Positions 39,610-49,198 of a stretch of DNA of 64,000 bases are shown one piece after another (positions within the stretch are counted from its first letter, which is position 1; every line of letters starts with the position of its first letter). The stretch is from assembly GCA_016709725.1 (NCBI GenBank), contig JADJMG010000005.1, positions 99,501 to 163,500 on the forward strand. Reading direction: 5' to 3'. This stretch comes from Bacteroidota bacterium. GTDB lineage: Bacteria; Bacteroidota; Bacteroidia; AKYH767-A; OLB10. A program made the position numbers and the translations under genes. The notes below the pieces were generated by a model. The model had not been told where the DNA came from. It did no database searches and saw nothing but the letters and a program-made list of their open reading frames with translations.

Positions 39610-39684
39610 AAACACTGGGGTGCCCACTAGGGCTGAGATCACACCCATACGACCTGATTCGGTTAGTACCGACGGAGGAAGTGT
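39610..39684 (+). ncRNA. TPP riboswitch (THI element)
   Basis: The sequence contains the conserved THI parts in order: GGGGTGCC, GGGCTGAGAT, ACCCATACGACCTGATTCGG, then TTAGTACCGACGGAGGAAGTG. These are the pyrimidine- and pyrophosphate-sensing helices of the thiamin pyrophosphate riboswitch. A small hairpin AGCGA-TT-TCGCT followed by a T stretch lies between it and the ATG at 39728 and may belong to the expression platform. It is placed to control the TonB-dependent receptor gene. Confidence 0.93.
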
Positions 39685-39727
39685 AGCGATTTCGCTTTTC
39701 TGCGTACCCTTTTAAGACGACATCATC

Positions 39728-42187
39728 ATGCCATTCAAAACTTTATTTCCACTCTGTCTGCTTATAGCATTCTCTCATATTTGTCACGGACAATCTGAAT
39801 TATCCGGTTTAGTAACCGACGAAAACCATGTTCCACTTCCAGGAGCTATTCTACATATTGAAAAATCTCAATATAGTGTAACGACTGAAATATCGGGGAA
39901 TTTTGCATTTTACAAACTTAAAGATGGACTTATCAAAGTTCATTGTCGTCTTATAGGCTACAGGGATACATCTATCCAAGTAACCATAAATGGTGCTACA
40001 ACGCTGAATATCCAATTAAAAGCTAAACAATTTTTAACCGATGAAGTGGTTGTAAAATCGACTCGAACGGGCTCCAATGCAGCGATGGCTAATCAAACAT
40101 TAAGCAAAGAAGAGATTGAAAAATTAAATACCGGACAAGACCTTCCCTATCTACTTCAACTTCTACCTAGTGCTGTAGTCACTTCAGATGCAGGAAATGG
40201 TATTGGATATACTGGAATTCGAATACGAGGAAGTGATGCTACTCGAGTAAATGTGACCATCAATGGAATTCCATTAAACGATGCAGAATCTCAGGGAGTT
40301 TATTGGGTCAATCTTCCAGATTTCGCAAGTTCAACACAAAATATAGAGGTAACACGCGGTGCCGGTGTAAGTACCAATGGAAGTGGCGCCTTTGGAGGTA
40401 CTATAAATATTTTATCGCAACAACTTAGCGACACGGCTTTTATTCAAACTTCAAATGCAATCGGAACATTTAACACACTGAAAAATAATATTTCATTTGG
40501 TACGGGATTATTAAAAAATCACTTTTCATTAGAAGGTCGACTTTCAAAACTAACGAGTGATGGGTATATGGATCGAGGCCAATCGGATTTAAAATCTTTT
40601 TATTTAAGCACCGCTTATCGCGACAATAAAAATCTGCTTCGACTAAATGTGTTTTCAGGAAAAGAAATTACTTATCAAAGTTGGAATGGCATTCCGGAAA
40701 GCAGATTAAAAGATGATGTAAAAGGCATGATGGATTACATCAATCGAAACGGATTGAGTGAAGAAGAAGCAAACAATCTGTTATCGAGTGGTCGAACTTA
40801 TAATTATTATACCTACAAAAATCAGAACGACAATTACCAGCAAGATCACTATCAACTTTTAGGAAGCAGGAATATTGGTAAATCGTGGTTAGCAAACATT
40901 GGTTTGCATGCAACAAAAGGAAAGGGATATTATGAAGAATATAAAACTAATCAGGAATTAGTTGAATACAATATATCAACTGCAAGTTCTGCCGATTCAC
41001 TCATCACACATTCAGATTTAGTGAGAAGAAGATGGCTCGACAACTGGTTTTATGGAATTACTTGGAGCGTAAATGGAAATATTACGGAGCGAATTCAATT
41101 GAACATGGGTGGTGCTGCCAATCGCTATGACGGTGATCATTATGGAGAAGTAATTTGGGCTCGAAATGCCGGCAACTCTGAATTGACGGATAAATACTAT
41201 GAAAACACAGCGACAAAAGATGATCTCAATTCATATATCAAAGCCGACATTCAATTAACATCACAAATAAATATCTATGGTGATTTACAATATCGACATG
41301 TAAATTATTCTTTCTTGGGACCGAATGAATTTGGTAGTTTCTTCCAACAAGAAGTAAAGCATTATTTTATTAATCCAAAAGCAGGAATAACGTATCAGCC
41401 AACAACAAACCTATTTGTTTATGCTTCAACAAGCGTAGCACAAAAAGAACCCAGCCGAAGTGACTACATCGAAACCTCAAACTTTTCACGCCCCAAACCA
41501 GAAAAAATGATCGACTATGAAACGGGAGCAAAATGGTCGGGGAGAACATTGAGGGCAAACATTAATTTCTATTATATGGATTATACCGATCAGTTAATTC
41601 TTACTGGAAAAGTGAATGACGTTGGAAGCTATACGCGAAGTAACATTAAAGAAAGCTATCGCACTGGAATTGAAATAGAAGCGGCGATTCAATTTCATCA
41701 AAAACTAGTACTTCAAGGTAATTTTACATTAAGTGAAAATAAAATTCCCATGTTCACCGAATTCGTTGATGCGTATGACGCAAACTTCGACTATTTAGGT
41801 CAAGAAGAAATAATTTACAAAAACACAACCATTGCATTTTCACCTTCAATGATCGCGTCGGGAGCACTTCATTACAATCCAATTCTAAATAGCGAAATTA
41901 GTTTTATCGCCAAATATGTTTCGCAACAATATTTAGACAATACACAAAGTAAGCAAAGTGAGTTGCCAGCTTACGTCGTTGGTGATATTCGATTGTCGTA
42001 CCATATCGACAAATCAAATTTACCTGGAATTAAATTTAACATCTTGCTCAATAATGTATTTAGCTCCTTATATGTTTCCAACGGATACACGTATGGTTAT
42101 ATCTACGACAATTCAAGAATTCGCGAAAACTTCTTCTATCCACAAGCTGAATTTAATTTGATGGGACAAATTACGTTGACGTTTTAA
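39728..42187 (+). CDS. TonB-dependent receptor, probably for thiamin
   Basis: The 819-residue outer-membrane receptor has a signal peptide (ending CHGQ), a carboxypeptidase-regulatory-like domain at residues 22-110 (SGLVTDENHVPLPGAILHIEKS), a plug domain (LLPSAVVTSDAGNGIGYTGIRIRGSDATRVNVTING, ending in GGTINILS) and a 22-strand barrel ending MGQITLTF with the terminal aromatic. A TPP riboswitch directly precedes it, so I infer uptake of thiamin or a phosphorylated derivative, as in the OMR1 receptors of the Bacteroidota. No TonB or inner-membrane thiamin carrier is next to it. The gene is followed by a terminator shared with the convergent ligase-like gene. Confidence 0.88.
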   Translation: MPFKTLFPLCLLIAFSHICHGQSELSGLVTDENHVPLPGAILHIEKSQYSVTTEISGNFAFYKLKDGLIKVHCRLIGYRDTSIQVTINGATTLNIQLKAKQFLTDEVVVKSTRTGSNAAMANQTLSKEEIEKLNTGQDLPYLLQLLPSAVVTSDAGNGIGYTGIRIRGSDATRVNVTINGIPLNDAESQGVYWVNLPDFASSTQNIEVTRGAGVSTNGSGAFGGTINILSQQLSDTAFIQTSNAIGTFNTLKNNISFGTGLLKNHFSLEGRLSKLTSDGYMDRGQSDLKSFYLSTAYRDNKNLLRLNVFSGKEITYQSWNGIPESRLKDDVKGMMDYINRNGLSEEEANNLLSSGRTYNYYTYKNQNDNYQQDHYQLLGSRNIGKSWLANIGLHATKGKGYYEEYKTNQELVEYNISTASSADSLITHSDLVRRRWLDNWFYGITWSVNGNITERIQLNMGGAANRYDGDHYGEVIWARNAGNSELTDKYYENTATKDDLNSYIKADIQLTSQINIYGDLQYRHVNYSFLGPNEFGSFFQQEVKHYFINPKAGITYQPTTNLFVYASTSVAQKEPSRSDYIETSNFSRPKPEKMIDYETGAKWSGRTLRANINFYYMDYTDQLILTGKVNDVGSYTRSNIKESYRTGIEIEAAIQFHQKLVLQGNFTLSENKIPMFTEFVDAYDANFDYLGQEEIIYKNTTIAFSPSMIASGALHYNPILNSEISFIAKYVSQQYLDNTQSKQSELPAYVVGDIRLSYHIDKSNLPGIKFNILLNNVFSSLYVSNGYTYGYIYDNSRIRENFFYPQAEFNLMGQITLTF

Positions 42188-42196
42188 AAATCACAA

Positions 42197-42224
42197 GGAG
42201 CCTATGGTTTAAACCCTAGGCTCC
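42197..42224. terminator. Hairpin between convergent receptor and ligase-like genes
   Basis: GGAGCCTA and TAGGCTCC pair around a loop of about 12 nt. It starts 10 bp past the receptor stop and overlaps the last codons of the minus-strand gene. No strong T tract follows on either side. Confidence 0.5.
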
Positions 42225-43791
42225 GAAAACAAATTCATTACGTCTTTTAATTGGTGTGCATCTTCAATGGATAAATGCTGATGCCTGCAATTAACGGTTG
42301 CATTCATTAATTCCACGCCTGCTTTTTTTCTTTCATTTCGGAAGATGGATGTAAAAGATACTTCAAAAACCAAGGCAGGTATAATATTCCGCACCGGTCC
42401 AAACTTCTCAATCGTATTTTGTTTAACAAATTCATGTATGAAAAGACGATCTTCTTCAAGCAACAATTCGGAAACTCTCGTAATGGGAAGCCAAGCAGCA
42501 TTATGCTTGACACCAAAAGTATATTCTTCACCACCTCGATCACTGCTGTAAACTCCTAACTTTACATACAACAAAATGAGTAACAAAGTATGTGAATCAT
42601 TTCTCTTAAGAAACCTTATTGGTTGAATCAATGAGTCGCCTAAATTATTTGGTGAAAATAGCTCCAAGCCCAAACTTCCTTTTAATCGATTTATATTTTG
42701 ATAATTATCCAATTGATCCCAAGAGTTGAAATCGATCGTATCATTCTGTATACAAAGAGAACTTGGATCATCTAAAAGCTTGAAAAATAAATCTCGATTT
42801 AATTTTCCTGGCTTTTCAATATCAGATGCATCCACATTTATATGTAAAAACTCAGAAACAAAAAATCGAATTGGAAAATCAGTCATCACTTTTGTGGTTA
42901 CTTGCCTTTTACTTTCGCGTTGTTGAAGAATGACTTTATCCGCCCCCTCTTTATTCCAACCGACCATAGTTCCGCTAATAATAAAATTATCAGGTAGAGA
43001 AAGAATTATACCTTCTATCTCTGGAAATCGATTGAATAATAACTTTTGATTCAGGCCCCAAACATAAACTTCGTCATTCACTTTTACCACTTGAATTTCT
43101 AAGCCATCCATCGCCCACCTCGCTTTAAAATTTGTTGGAACATAATTCGATTTCACATCTACCGACCAATCCTTATAATCAATAAACGCTTCAGGCAAGG
43201 CCTTTTTTTCACTTTCAAGAACAGGTATGCGCAACTCTCTTAATGTTGATTTCGTTGGAATCCATTTAGAAAGTCGAATACCGATAACCCCTTTTTCAAT
43301 GCCTGTCCACACGGCAAAAGCTTCGACCAATTCATCGAAAGAAATTTTTAATTTAAAAACGCCACAAAGCAACTGATTAAATACAATTCTTTCTTCTGAT
43401 CTTAAAATCAACCAATAGTCGAGAATTGCTTTCTGCCGATCCTCTACATTTATTTTTTTCATCGATTCTAAATGCAAAAAAACATTGCTCAAACTAATAG
43501 AAGCATTGTTTTTAGGGGATGGAATAATCAAAGAAACGGTGTCTAAGTAATTATTGCCATGAGAAAGGCATTCGTCAAACATCCACAAATTAATACCTGC
43601 TAAGTTGCATGCTAATAACTTTAATTCTTCTTTCTTTACTACTGACTTCAACTTTACCCCCATCATGATGGAACAGACCATTGCCCCTCCGTTTCACTGA
43701 CGGCTCCAAAATAATTCGCAACAGTATCCACTCTTCGCTTCGCACGAGATTCTTGTTCAAGAGCTAGATATAAATTGGCGAAATTCTTCAT
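42209..43791 (-). CDS. Inactivated ATP-dependent DNA ligase homologue (LigB/LigC type), frameshifted
   Basis: The product, about 527 residues, aligns over its whole length with ligase-associated (LigB/LigC-type) DNA ligases: NLAGINLWMFDEC near the start, ERIVFNQLLCGVFKL, and a C-terminal region NTIEKFGPVRNIIPALVFEVSF with FRNERKKAG. The catalytic motif I, normally AEWKWDGIR, reads ARWAMDGLE: the AMP-accepting lysine is Ala (GCG at 43112-43114) and the Arg is Glu. Motif III DGE is SGT. The IIIa, IV and V motifs are also not recognisable. Adenylation should therefore be impossible. The true start is ATG 43791 (MKNFANLYLALEQESRAKR), overlapping the exonuclease stop as ATGA. A missing base near 43672-43673 breaks the frame. 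The codon changes are too extensive to be errors. Confidence 0.8.
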
Positions 43792-44780
43792 TCTTCACTT
43801 TCCATATGTGAGTTAAACAATGTCTCCAATTCATGTGCATCTTTGCCTTGTTCTCTCAACCATTTCACATAGGGCTTTGTAAATCCATGCGTAATAAAAA
43901 CTTGTTCTGCTCCACTGGCGTCAATTGCTTTATTCAATCCTTCCCAATCGGCATGGTCGCTGAGTGTAAATCCACGCTCCGCCGACATTTGATACTTTCC
44001 CCCTCTGAAATTCATCCATCCCGAAGCAAAAGAAATAGAACAAGGGTGAAACATCTCCAACATTGTTTGTGCAGAATTTGGAGGAACAATCAACAATGCA
44101 TTTCGGTAATTCGAAACCGTTAGGTCTTTATGCCAAATCAAATCTGCAGGAAGGTCGGGAGTGAAATTCCTAACTGCAGCATTCATCGCACCCATAACCG
44201 GATGTACAATCACCGACCCTATTTCTTGATCCAAGTGTTTTAAAATGCGTTGGGCTTTTCCTAAACTATAGGCCATGATTACAGAAACAATTCCATCGGC
44301 AGCATTTTGCTTCCACCAACGATTAATTTCGCTAAATACATCGACTTGATCCTTCCACCTATAAATGGGAAGTCCAAAGGTTGATTCTGAAATAAACGAA
44401 TGACACTTCACCGACTCAAAAGGAGCACACACTCCATCATCTTCTAGTTTATAGTCTCCTGATATAACCCAAACTTCTCCTTTATACGCTAAGCGAATTT
44501 GTGACGAGCCAGGAACGTGGCCTGCTGGATGAAAAGAAATTTGAACACCATTGTAATGAATAGACTCACCATACTTCACCCCTTGCGAATTAATTTTTCC
44601 TAAACGAAGATCTAACAAAGGGATACAATGCTCATGCGCAACATACAAACCATTTCCACCGCGGGCATGATCAGAATGCGCATGCGTAATCAAAGCCTTC
44701 GGAACCGATTTCCATGGATCGATGTACATATCGGCTTGCGCGCAATATAGACCTTGCTTAGTTAATTCAATGAGTGCCAT
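43788..44780 (-). CDS. Ligase-associated DNA damage response exonuclease (MBL fold)
   Basis: The 330-residue protein belongs to the metallo-beta-lactamase/beta-CASP exonuclease family that is found beside LigB/LigC-type ligases. Metal ligands are visible: THAHSDHARGG (HxHxDH) near residue 33, the His in GHVPGSSQI, the Asp in SGDYKLEDD, and the beta-CASP His in LSDHADWEG. The sequence STFGLPIYRW is characteristic of the family. All metal-binding residues appear intact, unlike the downstream partner. The stop codon overlaps the start of the ligase-like gene (ATGA), so the two are translationally coupled. The helicase and phosphoesterase often found in this group are not next to them. Confidence 0.9.
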   Translation of the reverse strand: MALIELTKQGLYCAQADMYIDPWKSVPKALITHAHSDHARGGNGLYVAHEHCIPLLDLRLGKINSQGVKYGESIHYNGVQISFHPAGHVPGSSQIRLAYKGEVWVISGDYKLEDDGVCAPFESVKCHSFISESTFGLPIYRWKDQVDVFSEINRWWKQNAADGIVSVIMAYSLGKAQRILKHLDQEIGSVIVHPVMGAMNAAVRNFTPDLPADLIWHKDLTVSNYRNALLIVPPNSAQTMLEMFHPCSISFASGWMNFRGGKYQMSAERGFTLSDHADWEGLNKAIDASGAEQVFITHGFTKPYVKWLREQGKDAHELETLFNSHMESEE

Positions 44781-44918
44781 AATTTCATTAGCAAAGAAAA
44801 GTTAAAAAAGCATTCCATACTCTTTCCTTCAAAATCCACAATAAAATGATTCACAGCGACCAATTATTTACGTTGACGATGACATAATCAAGAAATGTAA
44901 TCTGTAGTAGAAATCAAT

Positions 44919-45704
44919 CTACTTCGCTTTCAACAAAACAGCGAGTTCTTCAAACATTTGCCAACTCAATGCTTCTGCTCTTAAATCGAGATAAGGTATT
45001 TGGGAGAAATCAGGTGGTAAAATTGGGCGCAAAGCATTGCGCAACGTTTTCCGACGTTGATTAAAACCAACTTTAACCACTGTGGTAAACCAAGCTTGAT
45101 CCACGCGCATGGTCATGCGATCGTTGCGTTTCATTCTTAAAATGGCCGACTTCACACGAGGTGGCGGCGTAAACAAATGTTGGTCGACCGTAAATAAATA
45201 TTCTATATCAAACCAAGGTTGCAACAACACACTTAAAATTCCATAATCACGATTTCCTGGAGGCGATGCAATACGTTCGGCAACTTCTTTTTGAAACATA
45301 CCCACCATCAGTGGTACTTTATTCTTGAATTCTAAAATGCGAAACAATATTTGTGTAGAAATATTATAAGGAAAATTACCTATGATAGCAAACTGATTCT
45401 CGAACAAGTCGTCCAAATTCATTTGCAAAAAATCACCTTCAATCAAACGATCCTTCAATTCTGGAAAATGCAAATTCAAATAAGGAATAGAATCACGATC
45501 GAGTTCAACAGCATGTGTTATATATGCTTTATTTGACAACAAATATTTTGTGAGTACACCCATCCCTGGACCAATCTCCAACACATCTTTTACACCATCT
45601 GGCAACTCTAACGCTTCCACAATCGCCTGCGCGGTATCCTCATCATTTAAAAAATGTTGACCTAAAAATTTCTTGGCTCGTACGTCACCGGGCTTCCACG
45701 TCAT
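44919..45704 (-). CDS. rsmA: 16S rRNA dimethyladenosine transferase RsmA (KsgA)
   Basis: The 261-residue enzyme dimethylates two adjacent adenosines near the 3' end of 16S rRNA. Visible are KKFLGQHFLNDEDTAQAIVEAL near the start, the SAM-binding motif DVLEIGPGMGVLTKYLL, the acceptor motif IIGNFPYNIS, and the C-terminal RKTLRNALRP of the family. The length is normal. It overlaps the DUF4286 gene by 4 bp, and the order rsmA after DUF4286, the TPR gene and serS suggests a transcription unit. Confidence 0.96.
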   Translation of the reverse strand: MTWKPGDVRAKKFLGQHFLNDEDTAQAIVEALELPDGVKDVLEIGPGMGVLTKYLLSNKAYITHAVELDRDSIPYLNLHFPELKDRLIEGDFLQMNLDDLFENQFAIIGNFPYNISTQILFRILEFKNKVPLMVGMFQKEVAERIASPPGNRDYGILSVLLQPWFDIEYLFTVDQHLFTPPPRVKSAILRMKRNDRMTMRVDQAWFTTVVKVGFNQRRKTLRNALRPILPPDFSQIPYLDLRAEALSWQMFEELAVLLKAK

Positions 45705-46000
45705 ACTACTTCCAATAAAGTGCGAAATGCAGTAAACTTTCCTCCGTAATGTTTTGCTGCATCTTCTTGCAATGCAGGCGCAAACTCATCTCGATAACGT
45801 TCGTAACTCGCCATGTCGTGACAAGTATACTGAATTGCATAAGTGAATCCACCAACTTCTTCCGCTAACACGCGACAAATGCGTGCCTCAAAAAATATTC
45901 CCAAATTCAATACATCTGGAATATGTTTCTCCTTCATCCACTTCAACCACTCCACCGACACATTTTCGTCAATACTGACTGTTACATTGTAAATAATCAT
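45701..46000 (-). CDS. DUF4286 family protein
   Basis: The protein of about 99 residues begins MIIYNVTVSIDENVSVEWLKWMKEKHIPDV and contains TYAIQYTCHDMASYERYRDEFAP, the DUF4286 pattern of a small ferredoxin-like fold. The function is unknown. It overlaps rsmA by 4 bp. The in-frame upstream Met at 46015 adds only MKFKK, so ATG 46000 is chosen. Its frequent pairing with rsmA or a TPR protein in Bacteroidota is a general impression, not something I could check. Confidence 0.85.
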   Translation of the reverse strand: MIIYNVTVSIDENVSVEWLKWMKEKHIPDVLNLGIFFEARICRVLAEEVGGFTYAIQYTCHDMASYERYRDEFAPALQEDAAKHYGGKFTAFRTLLEVV

Positions 46001-46044
46001 TTTCTTAAACTTCATTTATGATGATTGTACAACCATCAACCCAA

Positions 46045-47862
46045 TTAATTAATTTTATCCCCGCGTAAAACTCTAAATCGCTTTCTCGCATCTACTACAA
46101 AAAGACTTCCTGGATATTTAGTGAGTAAAGTTTCATACAACACTTTTGCTTTTTCCTTATCGTCTAATTTATTTTCATTTAAATCAGCCAATTGAAAGAG
46201 GGCATCATCCGCTAAAATATCATCAGGATACTTCTCAATAATATCTTGCAAATAAACGATCGCTTCTGTAAATCGACCTTTTGATTTTAAGATTTGTGCT
46301 TTCTTAAACCATGCTTCATCCGTGAGCGAATGATTGGGAAAACCAGTAATCAAACTATCTAATACCATTAAAGCAAGACTATCTTTATTCTGAAAATCCA
46401 ATAAATCGGCTCTAGAATAAACAATCATCGCTGCATTGGAAGTATCTAAATTAGTATTGTCGGTAATCAACAAGGCGAGAGACAAAGCATCATTGGAGAT
46501 TAACTGACTCGTGGCCGCTTTCAATACATTGAGTTGATCTTTTGCCCAATCGAACTCACCTAAGTAATACGATAATCTTGAATTACGAAACTTTGCTTCT
46601 CGACCCAAAATATCATTCTTAAAATCTTTGTCCACTTGTCCATAAAGAAGCGCTGCATCCCACACCAATCCATCAAAAACATAAATATCGGCTAACTCCA
46701 ATTTACATTCCGCTTTAAACTGCGATTTTAAATTAGGCAACTCAATCGTTTCATTTAATAATTCAATGGCTGTATCCGTATTGAATAAATAAAATGCTTC
46801 CAAATGTGCATATCCTCGAATGAGAGGCGCAGTAGCTACATTCTTTCCCAACTCGGATAAAGTCGTAACATAATCTTGTTTAAGTCGAAGTAAATCGGCT
46901 TGCGTATAATTTCCAGAAGTAGTTACACGATCATTCACCGCATTGATTAATTCCATGCGGGCCGTGGTGTAATTAATATTCAACGATCCTTTTTCAACCA
47001 CATACTGAAAACACTTTTCGGCAGTTAAGAAGTCTTTGTTGCTTACGCAAGTCCTTCCCAAATTTAAAAGTCGATCACCATTCTCAGCTAATCGCTTATC
47101 CAACCCTTTCGCTTGAATAAACGCCGACTCAAAATCCTTTTCTTGCAAAAACAACCAGAGTAATAGCTCACTATATTTTGATTCATTGGGATATTTTTGA
47201 ATGCTCCTCAATAAACTTTGTCGAACCAAATCACTCATATTCCTCAAATCATTTGCAATTTTATTTTGCAAGATGGTTTGAATGTTAGGAAGATAACCAG
47301 GATTAAAATCAATCATCGTAATGTACTCATTCACCATCTCGGTAAACTTTCCCAGCTGACCATATGCTTCAGCCAACTCAAACGAAAAGGATAAGCTCCT
47401 TCAACAATTTTCTTCCTTCTAAATAAGTGGCAACCGCAAAATCAAACATCTGATTTTTGGTGAATGCATTTCCCAACAAATTCACTTGATTTATATCGGG
47501 TTTTAAATTATTGATTGCTTCCTCATACACTTTCTTGGCATCATTATTCTTACCTTGTACATCATAGAGCAATCCTAAGTCGATACGAATAGAAGGATCT
47601 TGCGGAAATTTTTTCTGGTGCTTCCTAATTAATTTTTCTGCTTTTTCATAATCCTTCAATGCAATCAAACATTTAGAATATCCAGAATAAGCAGTAAACG
47701 GATCCTGATCATAAAATTTTTCAAAGAATACAACCGCCTTATCGTAATCTCCAGTACTAAAATATTGATTAGCTAATTCAGCATTCGATTGTCCGGGTTG
47801 TGCAAATACACTTTGCGAACCCAGAGCAATAAGCAGAATTAAAAATGCGAGTATTTTTTCAT
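46045..47862 (-). CDS. Exported tetratricopeptide-repeat protein, frameshifted
   Basis: The product of about 605 residues starts with the signal peptide MKKILAFLILLIALGSQ, then consists of TPR units (AELANQYFSTGDYDKAVVFFEKF, SKCLIALKDYEKAEKLIRKH, then AYGQLGKFTEMVNEYITMIDFNP) up to LYETLLTKYPGSLFVVDARKRFR. Two breaks are present. One lies at 47398-47399, where an extra base hides KSLSFSFELAEAYG. The other lies in the signal-peptide A run at 47854-47859, where seven A rather than six would give ATG at 47862 overlapping the serS stop. It probably acts as a periplasmic scaffold; the partners are unknown. Confidence 0.72.
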
Positions 47863-49133
47863 TTAATAATATCAAATCCAGTATACGGTACTAAAGCGGC
47901 AGGGATACGAATTCCATCCTTACTTTGATTATTTTCTAATAAAGACGCCACGATACGAGGTAACGCTAAGGCAGAGCCATTTAGTGTATGTGCCAATACT
48001 GGCTTTTCATTTCCTTCACGATAACGTAATTTTAATCGATTTGCCTGGAATGATTCAAAGTTAGACACAGAACTCACCTCTAACCATCGCTTTTGTGCTC
48101 CACTCCACACTTCCATGTCGTACGTTAATGCCGAAGCAAAACTCATATCGCCCCCGCATAATTTCAAAGTGCGATAAGGAAGCTCGAGCAAATCCAATAA
48201 ACTACAAACATAGTTTCGCATCTCTTCCAAAATTTTATAACTAGAATCGGGATGTGCAATTTGTACAATCTCCACTTTATCGAATTGATGCAAGCGATTT
48301 AGTCCTCTTACATGCGCGCCATACGACCCTGCTTCTCTGCGAAAACAAGGTGTGTAAGCTGTGCACTTAATAGGCATCTCTTCTGCTTTCACAATGGTGT
48401 CTCGAAAAATATTGGTTACTGGAACTTCGGCCGTGGGGATTAGATATAAATTATCAGCAGTGACGTGATACATCTGCCCTTCTTTATCGGGAAGTTGTCC
48501 GGTACCAAAACCAGATTCTTCATTGATTAAAATGGGTGGTTGAATTTCATAATAGCCTGCCTTCGTTGCTTGATCAAGAAAGAAATTTATCAATGCTCGT
48601 TGCAATTTTGCTCCTTGCCCTTTGTAAACTGGGAATCCAGCACCGGCAATTTTATTTCCTAATTCAAAATCGATAATATCATACTTGGCCGTTAATTCCC
48701 AATGCGGCAATGCATCGTCGTCGAGCTTCGGCATATTTTTCTCATTCAAAAAAACTACTTCATTCTCTTCTGGAGTTTTACCACGAGGAACAGAAGGAGA
48801 TGGAATATTCGGAAGAACTACTAATGCATTCTTCAAATCATCATCAAGTTTCGCTAATTTCTCCTCGTATCCTTTTGCTAATTCCTTAATGGCCGTACTG
48901 CGATTACGCATATCATCCGCTTCCGCTTTCTTTCCCGATTTAAATAATTCGCCAATCTGCTTTGCCAAGGTATTCTGCTCCGACAAAAGCAATTCTACTT
49001 CTGTTTGTGCCTTTCTTTTCTCTTGGTCAAGCGCAATAATTTCTTCTATAGCTGCTGTTGCATCTATATTTTTAATGGCTAATCTGTTGATTACATCCTG
49101 CTTGTTTTCACGGATATACGCTAACTGAATCAT
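47859..49133 (-). CDS. serS: Seryl-tRNA synthetase
   Basis: The 424-residue class II synthetase charges tRNA-Ser. The N-terminal coiled coil (residues 25-105, EEIIALDQEKRKAQTEVELL) is the tRNA-binding arm. The catalytic core contains the motif 2 arginine region TPCFRREAGSYGAHVRGLNRLHQFDKVE and the motif 3 region NGSALALPRIVASLLEN. Its length is normal for bacteria. Its stop overlaps the presumed ATG of the TPR gene. A -7 element lies about 20 bp upstream of the start, so serS heads the minus-strand unit serS-TPR-DUF4286-rsmA. Confidence 0.96.
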   Translation of the reverse strand: MIQLAYIRENKQDVINRLAIKNIDATAAIEEIIALDQEKRKAQTEVELLLSEQNTLAKQIGELFKSGKKAEADDMRNRSTAIKELAKGYEEKLAKLDDDLKNALVVLPNIPSPSVPRGKTPEENEVVFLNEKNMPKLDDDALPHWELTAKYDIIDFELGNKIAGAGFPVYKGQGAKLQRALINFFLDQATKAGYYEIQPPILINEESGFGTGQLPDKEGQMYHVTADNLYLIPTAEVPVTNIFRDTIVKAEEMPIKCTAYTPCFRREAGSYGAHVRGLNRLHQFDKVEIVQIAHPDSSYKILEEMRNYVCSLLDLLELPYRTLKLCGGDMSFASALTYDMEVWSGAQKRWLEVSSVSNFESFQANRLKLRYREGNEKPVLAHTLNGSALALPRIVASLLENNQSKDGIRIPAALVPYTGFDIIK

Positions 49134-49153
49134 AAACTTTTTCGAATGAAGTG

Positions 49154-49161
49154 CAAATGTA
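49154..49161 (-). promoter_or_regulatory. Bacteroidota -7 element for serS
   Basis: On the minus strand the sequence reads TACATTTG, matching TAnnTTTG, 20 bp before the serS ATG. Confidence 0.45.
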
Positions 49162-49186
49162 GCCGTTTTTCATCGTTCTTATCACC

Positions 49187-49194
49187 TAATTTTG
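49187..49194 (+). promoter_or_regulatory. Possible -7 element for punA, leaderless spacing
   Basis: TAATTTTG matches TAnnTTTG and ends 4 bp before ATG 49199. Initiation a few bases downstream would place the start of the mRNA on or very near the start codon. Confidence 0.35.
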
Positions 49195-49198
49195 GCGT

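Noticed and set aside
42209..43791. Ligase inactivation as another sequencing error
   Set aside because: The lysine-to-alanine change needs two base substitutions with the frame intact, and several other motifs are altered together.
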